64,000 nucleotides of DNA from an uncultured Aquimarina sp. (GCA_947498595.1 CANMKX010000009.1:62001-126000); one strand, 5' to 3'; shown: positions 45,607 through 56,029, counted from the first letter of the stretch. Notes: generated by a model not told the origin, from the letters alone. Numbers and translations are program-made.

Positions 45607-45633
45607 ACATTCTTTCTTAGATTCTTAAATATT

Positions 45634-46755
45634 TTATAAGCTATTACTTTTTTTAGTCTCTAATAATAAGGTTACTGTTTTCTTTCGCTGAATTTTACCA
45701 CTACTAACTTCAACAAATTTTGGCATTGCATATATTTCTTTAGGAAGTTCATATTTAGTTAGTGTTTCTAATTCATGAATTTTCTTTTTTAAAGAAATCA
45801 TATCTTTTTGAGTAGTTTCTATTATTAGAATTAATTTATCTCCTAAAGCGTTGTCTGGTATACTAGAGATAATAAAACGTTCTGAGATAAGTTGTTGTAA
45901 TTTATTTTCAATTTCTTCAGGAAATAACTTAACCCCTCCACTATTGATAACATTATCAAACCTTCCTTTAAGTAAAAACTTTTTATAAGAAATCAATTCT
46001 ACGATATCATTTGTTTTTACTGTTATTGCTGATAATAAAGGTGCTTTAATTACTAAGCATTCTCGTTTATCTACTTTAATCTTAATATTTGGTAATAGTT
46101 TAAATGCTTTTTGTTCTTTTTTCGTTTTCTTTTTTGAATTAATTCTTCGTGCAGCTATATGAGTTACTGTTTCTGTCATTCCATAGGTTTCATATATTTT
46201 TGTTTTACTGTCTTTTATATGATTCTTTAAATTTTCGGAAACAGCTCCCCCTCCTACTATTAGTTTTTTAATAAGGTGTAATCTATTAAGTGAGTTATCT
46301 AGCTGCAAAGGAACCATTGCACAAAAATCATATTGTTTGTAGACTTGATCTAATGGATTCATTTTTGGTGGTACTACATCTATTTTCCATCCTAAAACCA
46401 TTGCTCTTACTAACATCATTTTACCTGCTATATAAGTTGCGGGTAAACATAACAAAGCTGTTGTATTTTCTTTTAGTTTAAAAAAATCTCCAGTTGCCAC
46501 AGCGCTATTAATCATGTACTGCTTCAATACTTTAATCTTCTTTGGAGTTCCTGTAGATCCCGATGTCTGTACAATTATATATTTCTTTTGATCTAACCAA
46601 TCTAGCAAGAACTGACCTATTTCTTGTTCATATACTTCTCCATTTTTTAAATAATCATATGCTAGGTTTTCTAATGCTTCTTTAGCATAACTTACTTGAT
46701 TAAATTTAAAATTCACGTGGAGAACAGGCAAAGAGGCGTCCTTTAATAATTGCAT
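45634..46755 (-). CDS. menE: o-Succinylbenzoate-CoA ligase
   Basis: A 373-residue adenylating enzyme, shorter than usual for the AMP-ligase family but typical for Bacteroidota MenE. It has the P-loop TSGSTGTPKK, YGMTETVTHIA in the acyl-adenylate site, GRFDNVINSGG and a C-terminal catalytic Lys region (SGKIQRKKT). It activates o-succinylbenzoate with CoA in menaquinone synthesis. It is the last of four co-oriented genes with menC and menA, separated by small gaps. Confidence 0.88.
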   Translation of the reverse strand: MQLLKDASLPVLHVNFKFNQVSYAKEALENLAYDYLKNGEVYEQEIGQFLLDWLDQKKYIIVQTSGSTGTPKKIKVLKQYMINSAVATGDFFKLKENTTALLCLPATYIAGKMMLVRAMVLGWKIDVVPPKMNPLDQVYKQYDFCAMVPLQLDNSLNRLHLIKKLIVGGGAVSENLKNHIKDSKTKIYETYGMTETVTHIAARRINSKKKTKKEQKAFKLLPNIKIKVDKRECLVIKAPLLSAITVKTNDIVELISYKKFLLKGRFDNVINSGGVKLFPEEIENKLQQLISERFIISSIPDNALGDKLILIIETTQKDMISLKKKIHELETLTKYELPKEIYAMPKFVEVSSGKIQRKKTVTLLLETKKSNSL

Positions 46756-46821
46756 ACGTAAATATATTCCTTTATGCTTTTTAAACGTTTATCTTATTGT
46801 AAAAAAAATATTATATCAATG

Positions 46822-47733
46822 TTATTGAAGTAGTTCATCTTCTGTATATATTTTACCGCTAAGCTTTTCTTTCCAACCTGACCACTTATATTTTTTAGCT
46901 AGAATCAAAATTATAATAGGATAAATAATAAATACTGGTAATAAAATAGAAAAGCCTGCTGTTGGCTGTGACACATCTAATAGTATAGAATCTGTTTGAA
47001 AAGCAGTCCAACTAGCGGTTACTAACAATGCTCCAACTAGATTATTTGCTGCATGAAATCCTAATGCTAATTCTAAACCTTCATCCATCAAGGTAATGAT
47101 ACCTAAAAAGAAACCAGTACCAATATAATATACCATTATTATAGGTCCTATTTTATCTACTTCTGGGTTCGCTCCATGCATTAATCCAAATAAAACAGAT
47201 GTAATGATTAATGGAATCCATCTATTTCTCACTGCTACACCAATACCTTGCATCAAATATCCTCTAAAAAAATATTCTTCAAAACTTGTTTGTAACGGAA
47301 CTAATAAGATTGCTATGATTGCTAAAATTGTAAAAGGGACTAAATCAAAATTAAGTACATATTTTTCTGAAGCGACTACATAATCTATCAATGTTGAACC
47401 TGCTACAAAGATTGCCATAATACTAAATATGAAGAAAAATTTTCTCCAATCTATTTTTTTTCTTGACGTCGTAAAAGATAATATTGATTGCCTATGAACA
47501 TACTTCACCCAAAAAAACAATCCTCCGAGAAATAAAGCAAATGGAATTAAATTTTCTAGAAAAAACATATTTTTTCCTTTTTCTTCTACTTGCGCTTTCA
47601 TTAATGCAGCCACATCTATATTAAATGTAGTAACTACATAATAATTAACAACCATCAATCCAAAAAACACTAATGGAATTGGCAAATATTTCCAAAAACT
47701 TATTTCTCCTTTATACGCTTGCTCTATGTACAT
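46822..47733 (-). CDS. CPBP-family intramembrane metalloprotease
   Basis: A 303-residue polytopic membrane protein with about eight helices and the CPBP (Abi/CAAX protease) motifs EEYFFRGYLM, LMHGAN and GFHAANN. These hold the catalytic Glu and metal-binding His/Asn. Its position between menC and menE, 17 bp after menC, is probably operonic convenience, not pathway function. The substrate is unknown. Confidence 0.87.
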   Translation of the reverse strand: MYIEQAYKGEISFWKYLPIPLVFFGLMVVNYYVVTTFNIDVAALMKAQVEEKGKNMFFLENLIPFALFLGGLFFWVKYVHRQSILSFTTSRKKIDWRKFFFIFSIMAIFVAGSTLIDYVVASEKYVLNFDLVPFTILAIIAILLVPLQTSFEEYFFRGYLMQGIGVAVRNRWIPLIITSVLFGLMHGANPEVDKIGPIIMVYYIGTGFFLGIITLMDEGLELALGFHAANNLVGALLVTASWTAFQTDSILLDVSQPTAGFSILLPVFIIYPIIILILAKKYKWSGWKEKLSGKIYTEDELLQ

Positions 47734-47749
47734 TTTTTAATTCTGTTTT

Positions 47750-48790
47750 TTAATTCATCAATGATACTTCCCAATTTAATCTCGTATCATACAATAGTCT
47801 TCCAGATCTTACTGTCAAAGGGGATTCGTAGTTATTTGTATACAATCCACCTGTTCCTAATCCTTGGGGCATTTTATTATTAAGTGTATATGTATATTGA
47901 GCAATAGCATTTAAACCTATATTACTCTCTAATGCACTTGTAATCCACCATCCTATATTCATTTTTTCGGCAAGCGTAATCCATTCTTGAGTTCCTTTGA
48001 AACCTCCAATCAAACTTGGTTTTAAAATTATATATTGTGGTTGTACTATTTGTAGCAATTCTTCTTTTTCTGTTACATCAAAAACTCCAATTAATTCTTC
48101 ATCTAATGCTATCGGAAAAGGAGTTTGTTTGCAAATAGCATTCATTGCTTGTAATTGTCCTTGTTTAATAGGTTGTTCAATACTGTGCAAGTCAAACAAA
48201 TGCATTTTTTTTAGTTTATCTAAAGCTTCCTCAGGCATAAAAGCTCCATTAGCATCAACTCTTAATTCGATTGTTTCTTTCGAAAATTGAGAACGTATAT
48301 AAGTTAATAACTCTAATTCTCTTTCAAAATCAATCGCACCTATTTTCATTTTGATACAATCAAATCCTTCTTTTAACTTATCCGTAATCTGTTGCTTCAT
48401 GAATGCTTTTCCCCCCATCCATATCAAACCATTAATGGGAATACTTTCTTTCCCTCTTGTAAAATCCGAAGGAAATAATTCATAAGGCGATGTACTTTCT
48501 AAAGATCTAAATGCCATTTCTACACCAAACTGTATACTTGGGTATTCAATTAATTCTTTCCAAAGTTTTTCTTCTCCTAAATTTATATTATCACATGTCC
48601 ATTTAAGTTTCTCTTCATAATCTGGTCTATCATCAATACTTAATGTTCTTAAAATACCACATTCTCCTATGCCTTTTTTATTAGCATTTTCTATAATTAT
48701 AAACCATGTTTCTTTTGTTTTTAAAACTCCTCTTGAGGTTCCACTAGGTCTTTTAAATTCTAATATATGTTTATGGTAAGTTGCTTTCAT
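47750..48790 (-). CDS. menC: o-Succinylbenzoate synthase
   Basis: A 346-residue enolase-superfamily enzyme. It has KMKIGA (catalytic Lys), RVDANGAF, EQPI and DEEL (metal ligands) and the late LKPSLIGG (second Lys). It dehydrates SHCHC to o-succinylbenzoate. It lies 14 bp after menA in the menaquinone operon. Confidence 0.9.
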   Translation of the reverse strand: MKATYHKHILEFKRPSGTSRGVLKTKETWFIIIENANKKGIGECGILRTLSIDDRPDYEEKLKWTCDNINLGEEKLWKELIEYPSIQFGVEMAFRSLESTSPYELFPSDFTRGKESIPINGLIWMGGKAFMKQQITDKLKEGFDCIKMKIGAIDFERELELLTYIRSQFSKETIELRVDANGAFMPEEALDKLKKMHLFDLHSIEQPIKQGQLQAMNAICKQTPFPIALDEELIGVFDVTEKEELLQIVQPQYIILKPSLIGGFKGTQEWITLAEKMNIGWWITSALESNIGLNAIAQYTYTLNNKMPQGLGTGGLYTNNYESPLTVRSGRLLYDTRLNWEVSLMN

Positions 48791-48803
48791 TTAATCTTGA
48801 ATT

Positions 48804-49709
48804 TTAAAATAGTTGACTTATAGCAAATAATATCGCTAATAAGAAGGTACTTAGTGCTACTTTTTTTAATTCTGGATCAAGGTCTCTAGGTTCTGTAGTC
48901 TCTTTCACTTTTCGGATATGTAGTATTAAAGGAAAAAACGAAACTAACGGTAATAAATCTATATAATTAAATGTATCAATAAGAAATAAATAAACAAGGA
49001 TAGCTATCATTGCTCCTACAATAAGTAAATAATGATATTTTTTAGCTTTTTCAATTCCTAATTTAACAACTAACGTATTCTTTCCTGATTTTGCATCGCC
49101 TATATGATCTCTCATATTATTCAAATTCAGCACAGCACTACTTAACCATCCTATCGCAAAAGCTGGTAAAAGAGTCATTATTGCTATTTCTTTGGTATAC
49201 AAAAAATAACAACCTATAACACTTACCAATCCAAAAAACACAAAAACAAATACATCTCCTAATCCTCTATAACCATAAGCTGTAGCTCCAACCGTGTATT
49301 TTATTGCTGCTACAATAGCAATCATTCCTAAAAAGAAAAAGAAGATTGAATAAGCGAAATGTTCCTTTCCAAAGGAAATATAAATCAATAAAATAGCACT
49401 TAATAACGTTAAAATAGAAGTTATTATAATCCCTGTTTTCATCTGTTCTCTAGAAATAGCACCACTCTGTAATGCTCTCATAGGACCTACACGCTCTTCA
49501 TTATCTGTCCCTTTAACTCCATCTCCATAATCATTCGCGAAATTAGACAGAATTTGCAATCCTAATGTCGTTATAATTGCTAGTGAAAAAATAGCGCTAT
49601 TAAACATCCCTTCTCCTCCAGCAATTCCAGTTCCTACAATGATTCCAGATATAGACAATGGTAATGTTCGTAATCTAGCTGCTGAGATCCAAGATTTGAT
49701 TTTCGTCAT
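48804..49709 (-). CDS. menA: 1,4-Dihydroxy-2-naphthoate polyprenyltransferase
   Basis: A 301-residue UbiA-type membrane prenyltransferase with about nine helices. It has the two Asp-rich motifs NFANDYGDGVKGTDN and NMRDHIGDAKSGK. I place the start at the ATG at 49709 because the protein family begins there; a longer frame to 49775 adds an unlikely N-terminus. It attaches the prenyl tail in menaquinone synthesis, the respiratory quinone of Bacteroidota, and leads the operon. Confidence 0.9.
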   Translation of the reverse strand: MTKIKSWISAARLRTLPLSISGIIVGTGIAGGEGMFNSAIFSLAIITTLGLQILSNFANDYGDGVKGTDNEERVGPMRALQSGAISREQMKTGIIITSILTLLSAILLIYISFGKEHFAYSIFFFFLGMIAIVAAIKYTVGATAYGYRGLGDVFVFVFFGLVSVIGCYFLYTKEIAIMTLLPAFAIGWLSSAVLNLNNMRDHIGDAKSGKNTLVVKLGIEKAKKYHYLLIVGAMIAILVYLFLIDTFNYIDLLPLVSFFPLILHIRKVKETTEPRDLDPELKKVALSTFLLAILFAISQLF

Positions 49710-49969
49710 TTTTAAATTTTTAAAAACCAAAGGAACATTTTTTTCAATTAAAAAAAAATAAAACAAGCCATTCATTCAATGTTTCAAACAAATATTAGAT
49801 CTTTTAGCATAAAACACTATAACGTTTTCGGTATAAAATATTTAGTAATTCAATTAAAACCTTTAAACATCTACATCAAAAACACCGTATTTTTACGAAT
49901 ATTACAGTTTTTATTCTCTCTAAAAACTCATATTATTGAAGTAGTCTAGTGATTTTAATATCTATCTAT

Positions 49970-51658
49970 ATGAATAAACTCAATATAATATCTGTTTTTC
50001 TAATATTTGCAATAATTGTAGCTTGTAACAATGAGCAAAAAAATGATTCATCAACTGCAAAAAACACCTTAGAAAAGACAACAAAGAAAGAAACACCTTT
50101 TATCTGGGAAGCTGCTAATGTATATTTCTTATTAACCGATCGATTTAATAATGGTGATCAAACAAATGATATCACTCTTAATAGAACAAAAGAAACTGGC
50201 AAACTTCGTGGGTTTGAAGGTGGAGATATACAAGGGATCATTCAAAAAATAGAATCTGGATATTTCACAGATTTAGGAATCAATGCCATTTGGTTTTCAC
50301 CTGTAATGGAGCAAATTCATGACAGCGTTGATGAGGGTACTGGTAATACTTATGGTTTTCATGGATATTGGACAAAAGATTGGACAAAAATAGATCCTAA
50401 TTTTGGTACTCATGAAGATCTTAAACTTTTAATAGATACAGCTCATAAAAAGGGAATACGAATCCTTTTAGATGTTGTATTAAACCATACAGGTCCTGTA
50501 ACCTCTAATGATGCTGTTTGGCCAGAGGAATGGGTACGTACAACTCCACAATGTACCTATCAAGATTACGAATCAGCTGTAAGTTGTACACTCGTAAAAA
50601 ATCTTCCTGATATTAAAAGTAATAGTGATCTAGCAGTAGAATTACCTCCATTTTTAATTGAAAAATGGACGCAAGAAGGTAGATTGGATCAAGAAATAGC
50701 AGAATTGGATGCTTTTTTTAAAGAAAGTGGTCTAAATAAAGCTCCTAAAAATTACATTATAAAATGGCTTACTGATTATGTTAGAGAATTAGGTGTTGAT
50801 GGTTTTAGAGTTGATACGGTTAAACATGTTGAAGAAGGGGTTTGGAAATCGTTAGCAATACAAGCTCAAATTGCATTTGATACTTGGAAAAAAAATAATC
50901 CTGAAGCTGTTCTTGATACCAATGATTTTTACGTATTAGGTGAATTATATGGTTACGGAATTGGAGGGAAACGTTTTTATGATTTCGGTGATCGTAAAGT
51001 AGATTATTTTGCTAATGGATTTGACAACCTTATCAATTTTCAATTTAAATATGATGCAACAAAAAGCTATGATAGTCTTTTTACTTATTACAATAATATT
51101 CTACAAAATGACCTAAAAGGTAAATCTGTTATGAACTATATCAGCTCTCATGACGATGGTGGACCTTATGATAAAGATAGGACAAAAACTATAGAATCTG
51201 GGACTAAATTATTGTTAACTCCTGGGATTTCTCAAATCTATTATGGAGACGAAATAGCACGTCCATTAATAATCGAAGGTACTGAAGGAGATGCTACTTT
51301 ACGCTCTAATATGGAATGGGATCGTATTACTTCTCCAGATACCAAAGCTATTTTAACACATTGGCAAAAATTAGGTAAATTCAGAAAAAAACACCCAGCA
51401 ATTGGTGCTGGTATACATACAAAACTGTCTGATACTCCTTATATTTTCTCTAGAACTTATAAAAATGTAGATTTAAACGATACCGTTGTTATTGGTTTAG
51501 ATTTGGAAAAAGGAAAAAAAATAATTCCTATACATTCTACCTTTAAAGAAGGAGATAAAATTATGGATAGTTATTCTAACCAAGAAGCTGTTGTAATTGA
51601 TGATAAAATAATAATAGATTCTCCTTTTACTATTGTATTGTTAGAAAAAATAAATTAA
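49970..51658 (+). CDS. GH13 alpha-amylase-family lipoprotein
   Basis: A 562-residue glycoside hydrolase with a lipoprotein signal (lipobox VAC, Cys19). It has the four conserved GH13 regions: LDVVLNHT, GFRVDTVKHVE (nucleophile Asp), LGELYG (acid/base Glu) and ISSHDDGG. I start at ATG 49970; a GTG seven codons upstream is less likely. It probably degrades starch or related alpha-glucans at the outer membrane or in the periplasm. No SusC/D genes are near. Confidence 0.9.
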   Translation: MNKLNIISVFLIFAIIVACNNEQKNDSSTAKNTLEKTTKKETPFIWEAANVYFLLTDRFNNGDQTNDITLNRTKETGKLRGFEGGDIQGIIQKIESGYFTDLGINAIWFSPVMEQIHDSVDEGTGNTYGFHGYWTKDWTKIDPNFGTHEDLKLLIDTAHKKGIRILLDVVLNHTGPVTSNDAVWPEEWVRTTPQCTYQDYESAVSCTLVKNLPDIKSNSDLAVELPPFLIEKWTQEGRLDQEIAELDAFFKESGLNKAPKNYIIKWLTDYVRELGVDGFRVDTVKHVEEGVWKSLAIQAQIAFDTWKKNNPEAVLDTNDFYVLGELYGYGIGGKRFYDFGDRKVDYFANGFDNLINFQFKYDATKSYDSLFTYYNNILQNDLKGKSVMNYISSHDDGGPYDKDRTKTIESGTKLLLTPGISQIYYGDEIARPLIIEGTEGDATLRSNMEWDRITSPDTKAILTHWQKLGKFRKKHPAIGAGIHTKLSDTPYIFSRTYKNVDLNDTVVIGLDLEKGKKIIPIHSTFKEGDKIMDSYSNQEAVVIDDKIIIDSPFTIVLLEKIN

Positions 51659-51674
51659 TATTATTTTAAACATA

Positions 51675-51710
51675 AAAAAGTCGGTTATAAACATATAACC
51701 GACCTTTTTA
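51675..51710. terminator. Bidirectional terminator between the GH13 and alcohol dehydrogenase genes
   Basis: The arms GTCGGTTAT and ATAACCGAC (51680-51688 and 51695-51703), with A and T flanks (AAAAAA before, TTTTTA after), form a symmetric terminator between convergent genes. Confidence 0.88.
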
Positions 51711-51724
51711 TACTTTGTTCTTTA

Positions 51725-52885
51725 TTAATAAGACATTTCTACTATCTTTTTCACATCATTAGGTGTAATATTTCCTCGTTCTCCTAATGCAGTCATTCCT
51801 CTTTTTTCAAAACGCTCTGCGATTATTGATGCAGTACCTTTATAATCATCTGTATAATCCGATAATTTTGTTTTAATTCCTAAAGTTTGAAAGAATTCAA
51901 TTGTTTTTTCAATTCCTTTTTTTGCGCTTTCATCAATGGTTTCTTCAGCAACACCCCATACTCTTTGAGCGTATTGAGCTAATTTCTCTTTTTTACTTTC
52001 AAAATTGTATGTATAATGGCTTTTTGCAATAATTGCTAATGTACGTGCATGATCAATCCCAAATAAAGCGGTTAACTCATGCCCCATCATATGTATTGCC
52101 CAATCTGATGGTACTCCTTTTTGAATTAAACCATTTAATGCCATAGTACAACTCCACATGAAATTTGATGCTGCAGCATAATCAGAAGTATCTTTCATTA
52201 TTTTAGGAGCTACTTCTATTAATGTTTGTAAAATACCTTCGGCGAAACGATCTTGTAATAATGCATCTGCTGGATATGTTATATATTGTTCTAATACATG
52301 TGTAAAAGCATCTGCCAAACCATTCGCTAATTGTCTTGTAGGAATTGATTTAATCACTTGTGGATCCAATATCGAAAAAGCAGGAAATAATCCAGGTCCA
52401 CCCATTGGTAATTTTTCTTTAGTAGCAGCTCTAGTTATTACCGATCCAGAATTCATTTCTGATCCTGTAGCTGGTAATGTTAGCACAGTTCCAAATGGCA
52501 TTCCTTCAAATATTCTTATTCTATTTGCTAAAATATCCCATGGTTCATCTCCATCATATAAGGCAGCCGCAGACAAAAATTTAACTCCATCAATTACAGA
52601 TCCTCCACCCACAGCTAATAAAAAAGTGATTTTCTTTTCTTTAATAACAGTCAAAGCATTCATTAAGACAGTATACTCGGGATTTGCAGGGATACCTCCA
52701 AACTCTTCTACATTGTATCCATCTAGTGCTGCAATAACCTCTTCATAAACCCCATTTTTTTTAATACTACCACCTCCATAAAGTAACAGTATAGTGGCAT
52801 TTTTAGGAATTTCTTTAGATAAATTCTCTATTTGATTTTTCCCAAAAATTATCTTTGTTGGATTTTTAAAATCAAAATTTCTCAT
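51725..52885 (-). CDS. Iron-containing alcohol dehydrogenase (YqhD/BdhA-like)
   Basis: A 386-residue group III alcohol dehydrogenase. It has the NADP-binding GGGSVIDG, ATGSEMN, GLADAFTHVLEQY (metal Asp and His), MGHELTALFGIDHARTL and a later family His. It reduces aldehydes with NADPH in the cytoplasm. It stands alone, ending against the GH13 terminator. Confidence 0.9.
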   Translation of the reverse strand: MRNFDFKNPTKIIFGKNQIENLSKEIPKNATILLLYGGGSIKKNGVYEEVIAALDGYNVEEFGGIPANPEYTVLMNALTVIKEKKITFLLAVGGGSVIDGVKFLSAAALYDGDEPWDILANRIRIFEGMPFGTVLTLPATGSEMNSGSVITRAATKEKLPMGGPGLFPAFSILDPQVIKSIPTRQLANGLADAFTHVLEQYITYPADALLQDRFAEGILQTLIEVAPKIMKDTSDYAAASNFMWSCTMALNGLIQKGVPSDWAIHMMGHELTALFGIDHARTLAIIAKSHYTYNFESKKEKLAQYAQRVWGVAEETIDESAKKGIEKTIEFFQTLGIKTKLSDYTDDYKGTASIIAERFEKRGMTALGERGNITPNDVKKIVEMSY

Positions 52886-53535
52886 AGCTATCTTTAATTA
52901 TATATTTTCTAATCTCAAAAATACAAGCTGTTATGATTCTTTAATACTATTTATGATAATTTTTAACAAATCACATTAATATATGAGTAATATATAATAG
53001 AAGCTCTTTAAAAAGAACTTACCTCCTGTATCCGTAGGAGGTAAGTGTTGGGGAAAACAAAAAAAGTAAGGGAAAAATTGTAATTGGAATACATGTCAAA
53101 GATAAAGACCTTTATCGATATACGGTTACGGCTAAACCGTAAACCTTCTAAGGTAAGACTAGTAGTAATCTAACTTATTGAAAAATAAACACTTAAATAC
53201 CAAGTGTTTGTTACAAAAAGAACCCCTTATTTATTATCCAAAAAAAGATGAAATTTTAACATTTAAAAGAAAAAACATAGCACAAATAGCTATAAAACAG
53301 TATTTTATTATCCTTATTTATTTTCAATTAAGGTTTATTTATAAAAAAACACTTAAATATGTTTCTTATTTCTTTAAATATTCACTTGGTGAAATATTAT
53401 AATACTCTAAGTGTAAAGATTTAAAGAAAAAATAATAAGAATTCCTTCTAAAAGACTTTTTTAAAATCGATAATCGCTTAAATTTGCATTAGTAAGTTTA
53501 GTAAGCCAGTAGGCAGAAATAGAATTCATTTTTTT
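52886..53535. other. Gene-free stretch with several RNA-like hairpins
   Basis: A 650-bp gap. From 53017 to 53154 it holds four consecutive hairpins: 11-bp arms ACTTACCTCCT/AGGAGGTAAGT (53017-53046), GATAAA/TTTATC (53101-53116), TACGGTT/AACCGTA (53121-53141) and ACCTT/AAGGT (53143-53154). A 26-codon frame from ATG 53093 crosses three of them. No U-run follows. This may be a structured RNA or leader; I do not recognise the family. Confidence 0.45.
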
Positions 53536-53928
53536 ATGATGCAAAAATTAAAATCCTTAGAGAATAGAAAAGCCCTTAAGTTAATTGACAAGATATTGGC
53601 TGATATAGATCGTGTAGGTATTATCACAAACACGATAGTTGAAGATTTAAAAACGTTAAGACCTTATGCTATTGAAGAAGAAATACCTTTAGTAGTAAAA
53701 GTTATTAGGCTTACTTATGAGCATATTTTAAAATATGAAACATTTGTAATTCCAATTCCTGACGATGAGCCTATTGAAGGAGAAGAGATGGTTGTAAATG
53801 AAGCTGTAATACCTGAAGAGAGTTTGTCTTATGTTATTTCATTATTGAAGGATACTTCTAAAAAATCAAATGTAGTAGACTTAAGAACTTACTGTAATGC
53901 TTTAATTGCATATGCTGAAGAGAATTAA
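53536..53928 (+). CDS. Small cytoplasmic protein of unknown function
   Basis: A 130-residue acidic, helical protein with no signal peptide. The start could be either of two adjacent ATG codons. A TAAATTTG -7-like element lies about 50 bp upstream. A clear terminator follows 33 bp after the stop, so it is a single-gene unit. I recognise no family; the composition (central DDEP-EGEE segment, two helical halves) suggests a small adaptor. Confidence 0.7.
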   Translation: MMQKLKSLENRKALKLIDKILADIDRVGIITNTIVEDLKTLRPYAIEEEIPLVVKVIRLTYEHILKYETFVIPIPDDEPIEGEEMVVNEAVIPEESLSYVISLLKDTSKKSNVVDLRTYCNALIAYAEEN

Positions 53929-53961
53929 AAGTATATTTATATACATAATAATATAAGTAAG

Positions 53962-53987
53962 AGCCTTAACATTTATTGTTAAGGCTT
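53962..53987 (+). terminator. Terminator of the 53536-53928 gene
   Basis: Perfect 10-bp arms AGCCTTAACA and TGTTAAGGCT around six bases, followed by TTTTTTAA on the plus strand. Confidence 0.9.
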
Positions 53988-54148
53988 TTTTAACTTTTAA
54001 AATTGATTCTGATACATAATTTTATAATTTCTTATACGTTATTAATATAGAAATGTAAGTCGCCTAAAAAATCTCGACAAACTTTATGAAGATTTAGTGA
54101 ATCAAATTTCAAAAATTAAATTATTTTTGCGCCTTTTTCAGATATACT

Positions 54149-54766
54149 ATGAAGACGAATCAGAGAACGATAAAAAAATCAAGATTACAATTATTACATC
54201 AGTATTATAATTATACTGGTTTTTACAAGTTTTTAGGAACAAGTCTTAAAAAAGCACTTCCTCCTATTCTTATATTTATAGCAGCCTTATTAGCTATTAA
54301 CTTTTTTGTTATAAATATCAATGATGTTCTTGTACATGTAACAGAAAACTATTCTAACTTCGTTGTGTTAACTGTTTTCTTTATTTCAGAATCTCTTCTT
54401 GGATTGATCCCACCAGAAATTTTCATCGCATGGAGTGATAAAACAAGTAATCCAATAGCATATTTGTCTTTATTAGCTTTGCTATCTTATTTAGGTGGAG
54501 TTGTTTCTTATTTTATAGGAAAGTCTATAACTAAAATACCTGCCATTCATAATTATCTAGAAATAAAAATGGCGAAGCATATAAAAAATACTCGAAAATG
54601 GGGAGGGTTCTTAATTATTGTTGGCGCTCTATTGCCAATACCTTTTTCTATTACTAGTATTGCTGCTGGTATGATACGCTATTCTTTTGTTAGTTATTTA
54701 TTATTTGGTTTATTAAGATTTGTTCGTTTTTATTTATATGCAATTGCTATTTTTAGCCTAGTCTAA
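54149..54766 (+). CDS. DedA/VTT-domain membrane protein
   Basis: A 205-residue protein with about five hydrophobic helices. The central segment (residues about 90-180) has FISESLLGLIPPEIF, GGVVSYFIGK and GALLPIPFSITSIAAGM, the VTT/SNARE-associated pattern. DedA proteins are lipid scramblase or flippase-like and help keep membrane potential and drug tolerance. It is 21 bp from the MscS-type channel gene, so the two are probably co-expressed. Confidence 0.85.
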   Translation: MKTNQRTIKKSRLQLLHQYYNYTGFYKFLGTSLKKALPPILIFIAALLAINFFVININDVLVHVTENYSNFVVLTVFFISESLLGLIPPEIFIAWSDKTSNPIAYLSLLALLSYLGGVVSYFIGKSITKIPAIHNYLEIKMAKHIKNTRKWGGFLIIVGALLPIPFSITSIAAGMIRYSFVSYLLFGLLRFVRFYLYAIAIFSLV

Positions 54767-54787
54767 GCATATAAATATATCGTACTT

Positions 54788-56029
54788 ATGAAACCTATAA
54801 AGATTTCTAAATATTTTCATGAATTCTTACTTGATCAAGGATTTACAGAAACAGTTGTTTCGTACCTTAGTTTATTACTAAGTATCATATTTATATTTGT
54901 AGTCGTATATGTATTAGATATTATTTTACGCAAAGTAGTTTTAAATTTATTTAGAAAACTTGCGCAAAAGTCAAGGACTAATTTTGATGATTATTTAGTT
55001 AAAAACAAAACCTTTGATTATCTCGCTCATATAATACCTCTATGTATCATAATATGGCTATTGCCTGATTTATTTACTGATTTCCCTAAAGTTGAATCAG
55101 CTGTAGAGGCATTGTTTGACATTGTCGTTATACTTCTTAGTATATTCATAATTCGTAGTATAATAAGAACCTTTAGAGATTTTTTAAAATCCATTAACTC
55201 TTTTAAAGATAAACCTATTGATAGTTATATTCAGGTTTTTATGATCTTTGCTTGGTTAATTGGTATTATTTCAATTTTCTCTGTTATAACTGGCAAATCG
55301 ATTTGGACATTTTTAACAGCTTTAGGTGCTTTATCAGCTGTTATTTTATTAATTTTTAAAGACACTATTTTAGGTTTTGTATCAAGTATTCAGGTAGCTG
55401 TAAATGATACAGTACGTATTGGAGATTGGATTACTATGACTAAATATGGTGCAGATGGTGATGTCATTGAGATTAATCTATCATCTGTAAAAGTTCAAAA
55501 TTTTGATAAAACAATTACTACCATTCCTACTTATTATTTAACTTCTGACTCTTTTCGTAATTGGAGAGGTATGTTAGACTCTGGAGGAAGACGTATCAAA
55601 CGTTCTTTATTGATAAAAACTACCAGTATCAAATTTTTAACTACAGAAGAAATAAATCAACTTTCTTCTATACATCTTATTAGTGATTATCTACAATCTG
55701 CACAACGTGAAGTAGAAGAATTTAATACACAGCATCAAATAGACAAAAGTAGTTTAATTAATGGGCGTAATCTCTCAAACATGGGAGTGTTTAGAAAATA
55801 TGCCGAATTATACCTTAAACAACACCCAGATATCAATGAGCAAATGACAATTATGACGCGTCAATTAGCGCCAACTGCACAAGGGATACCTTTAGAGATT
55901 TATGCCTTTAGCAATGATAAAGTTTGGTTAAATTATGAGAATATTGTAGCCAATATATTTGATCATTTATTAGCATCTATTCCGTATTTTCATTTAGAAA
56001 TTTTTGAGTTAAATTATATCGATAAATAA
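54788..56029 (+). CDS. MscS-family mechanosensitive channel
   Basis: A 413-residue protein with about five N-terminal helices and the MscS pore and beta domain (ALGALSAVILLIFKDTILGF, then VNDTVRIGDWITM). The C-terminal domain is larger than in MscS itself and resembles the YbdG/MscM type. It relieves osmotic pressure at the inner membrane. It is adjacent to the DedA-type gene. Confidence 0.88.
   Translation: MKPIKISKYFHEFLLDQGFTETVVSYLSLLLSIIFIFVVVYVLDIILRKVVLNLFRKLAQKSRTNFDDYLVKNKTFDYLAHIIPLCIIIWLLPDLFTDFPKVESAVEALFDIVVILLSIFIIRSIIRTFRDFLKSINSFKDKPIDSYIQVFMIFAWLIGIISIFSVITGKSIWTFLTALGALSAVILLIFKDTILGFVSSIQVAVNDTVRIGDWITMTKYGADGDVIEINLSSVKVQNFDKTITTIPTYYLTSDSFRNWRGMLDSGGRRIKRSLLIKTTSIKFLTTEEINQLSSIHLISDYLQSAQREVEEFNTQHQIDKSSLINGRNLSNMGVFRKYAELYLKQHPDINEQMTIMTRQLAPTAQGIPLEIYAFSNDKVWLNYENIVANIFDHLLASIPYFHLEIFELNYIDK

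Noticed and set aside
45390..45628. Overlapping short frames on both strands at the rpsA start
   Set aside because: They lie in the rpsA leader and promoter or overlap rpsA out of frame, with no protein-like composition.
53178..53402. A 74-codon plus-strand frame in the gap before 53536
   Set aside because: TTG start, low-complexity Lys/Ile/Tyr/Phe composition typical of non-coding AT-rich DNA, no RBS or domain.
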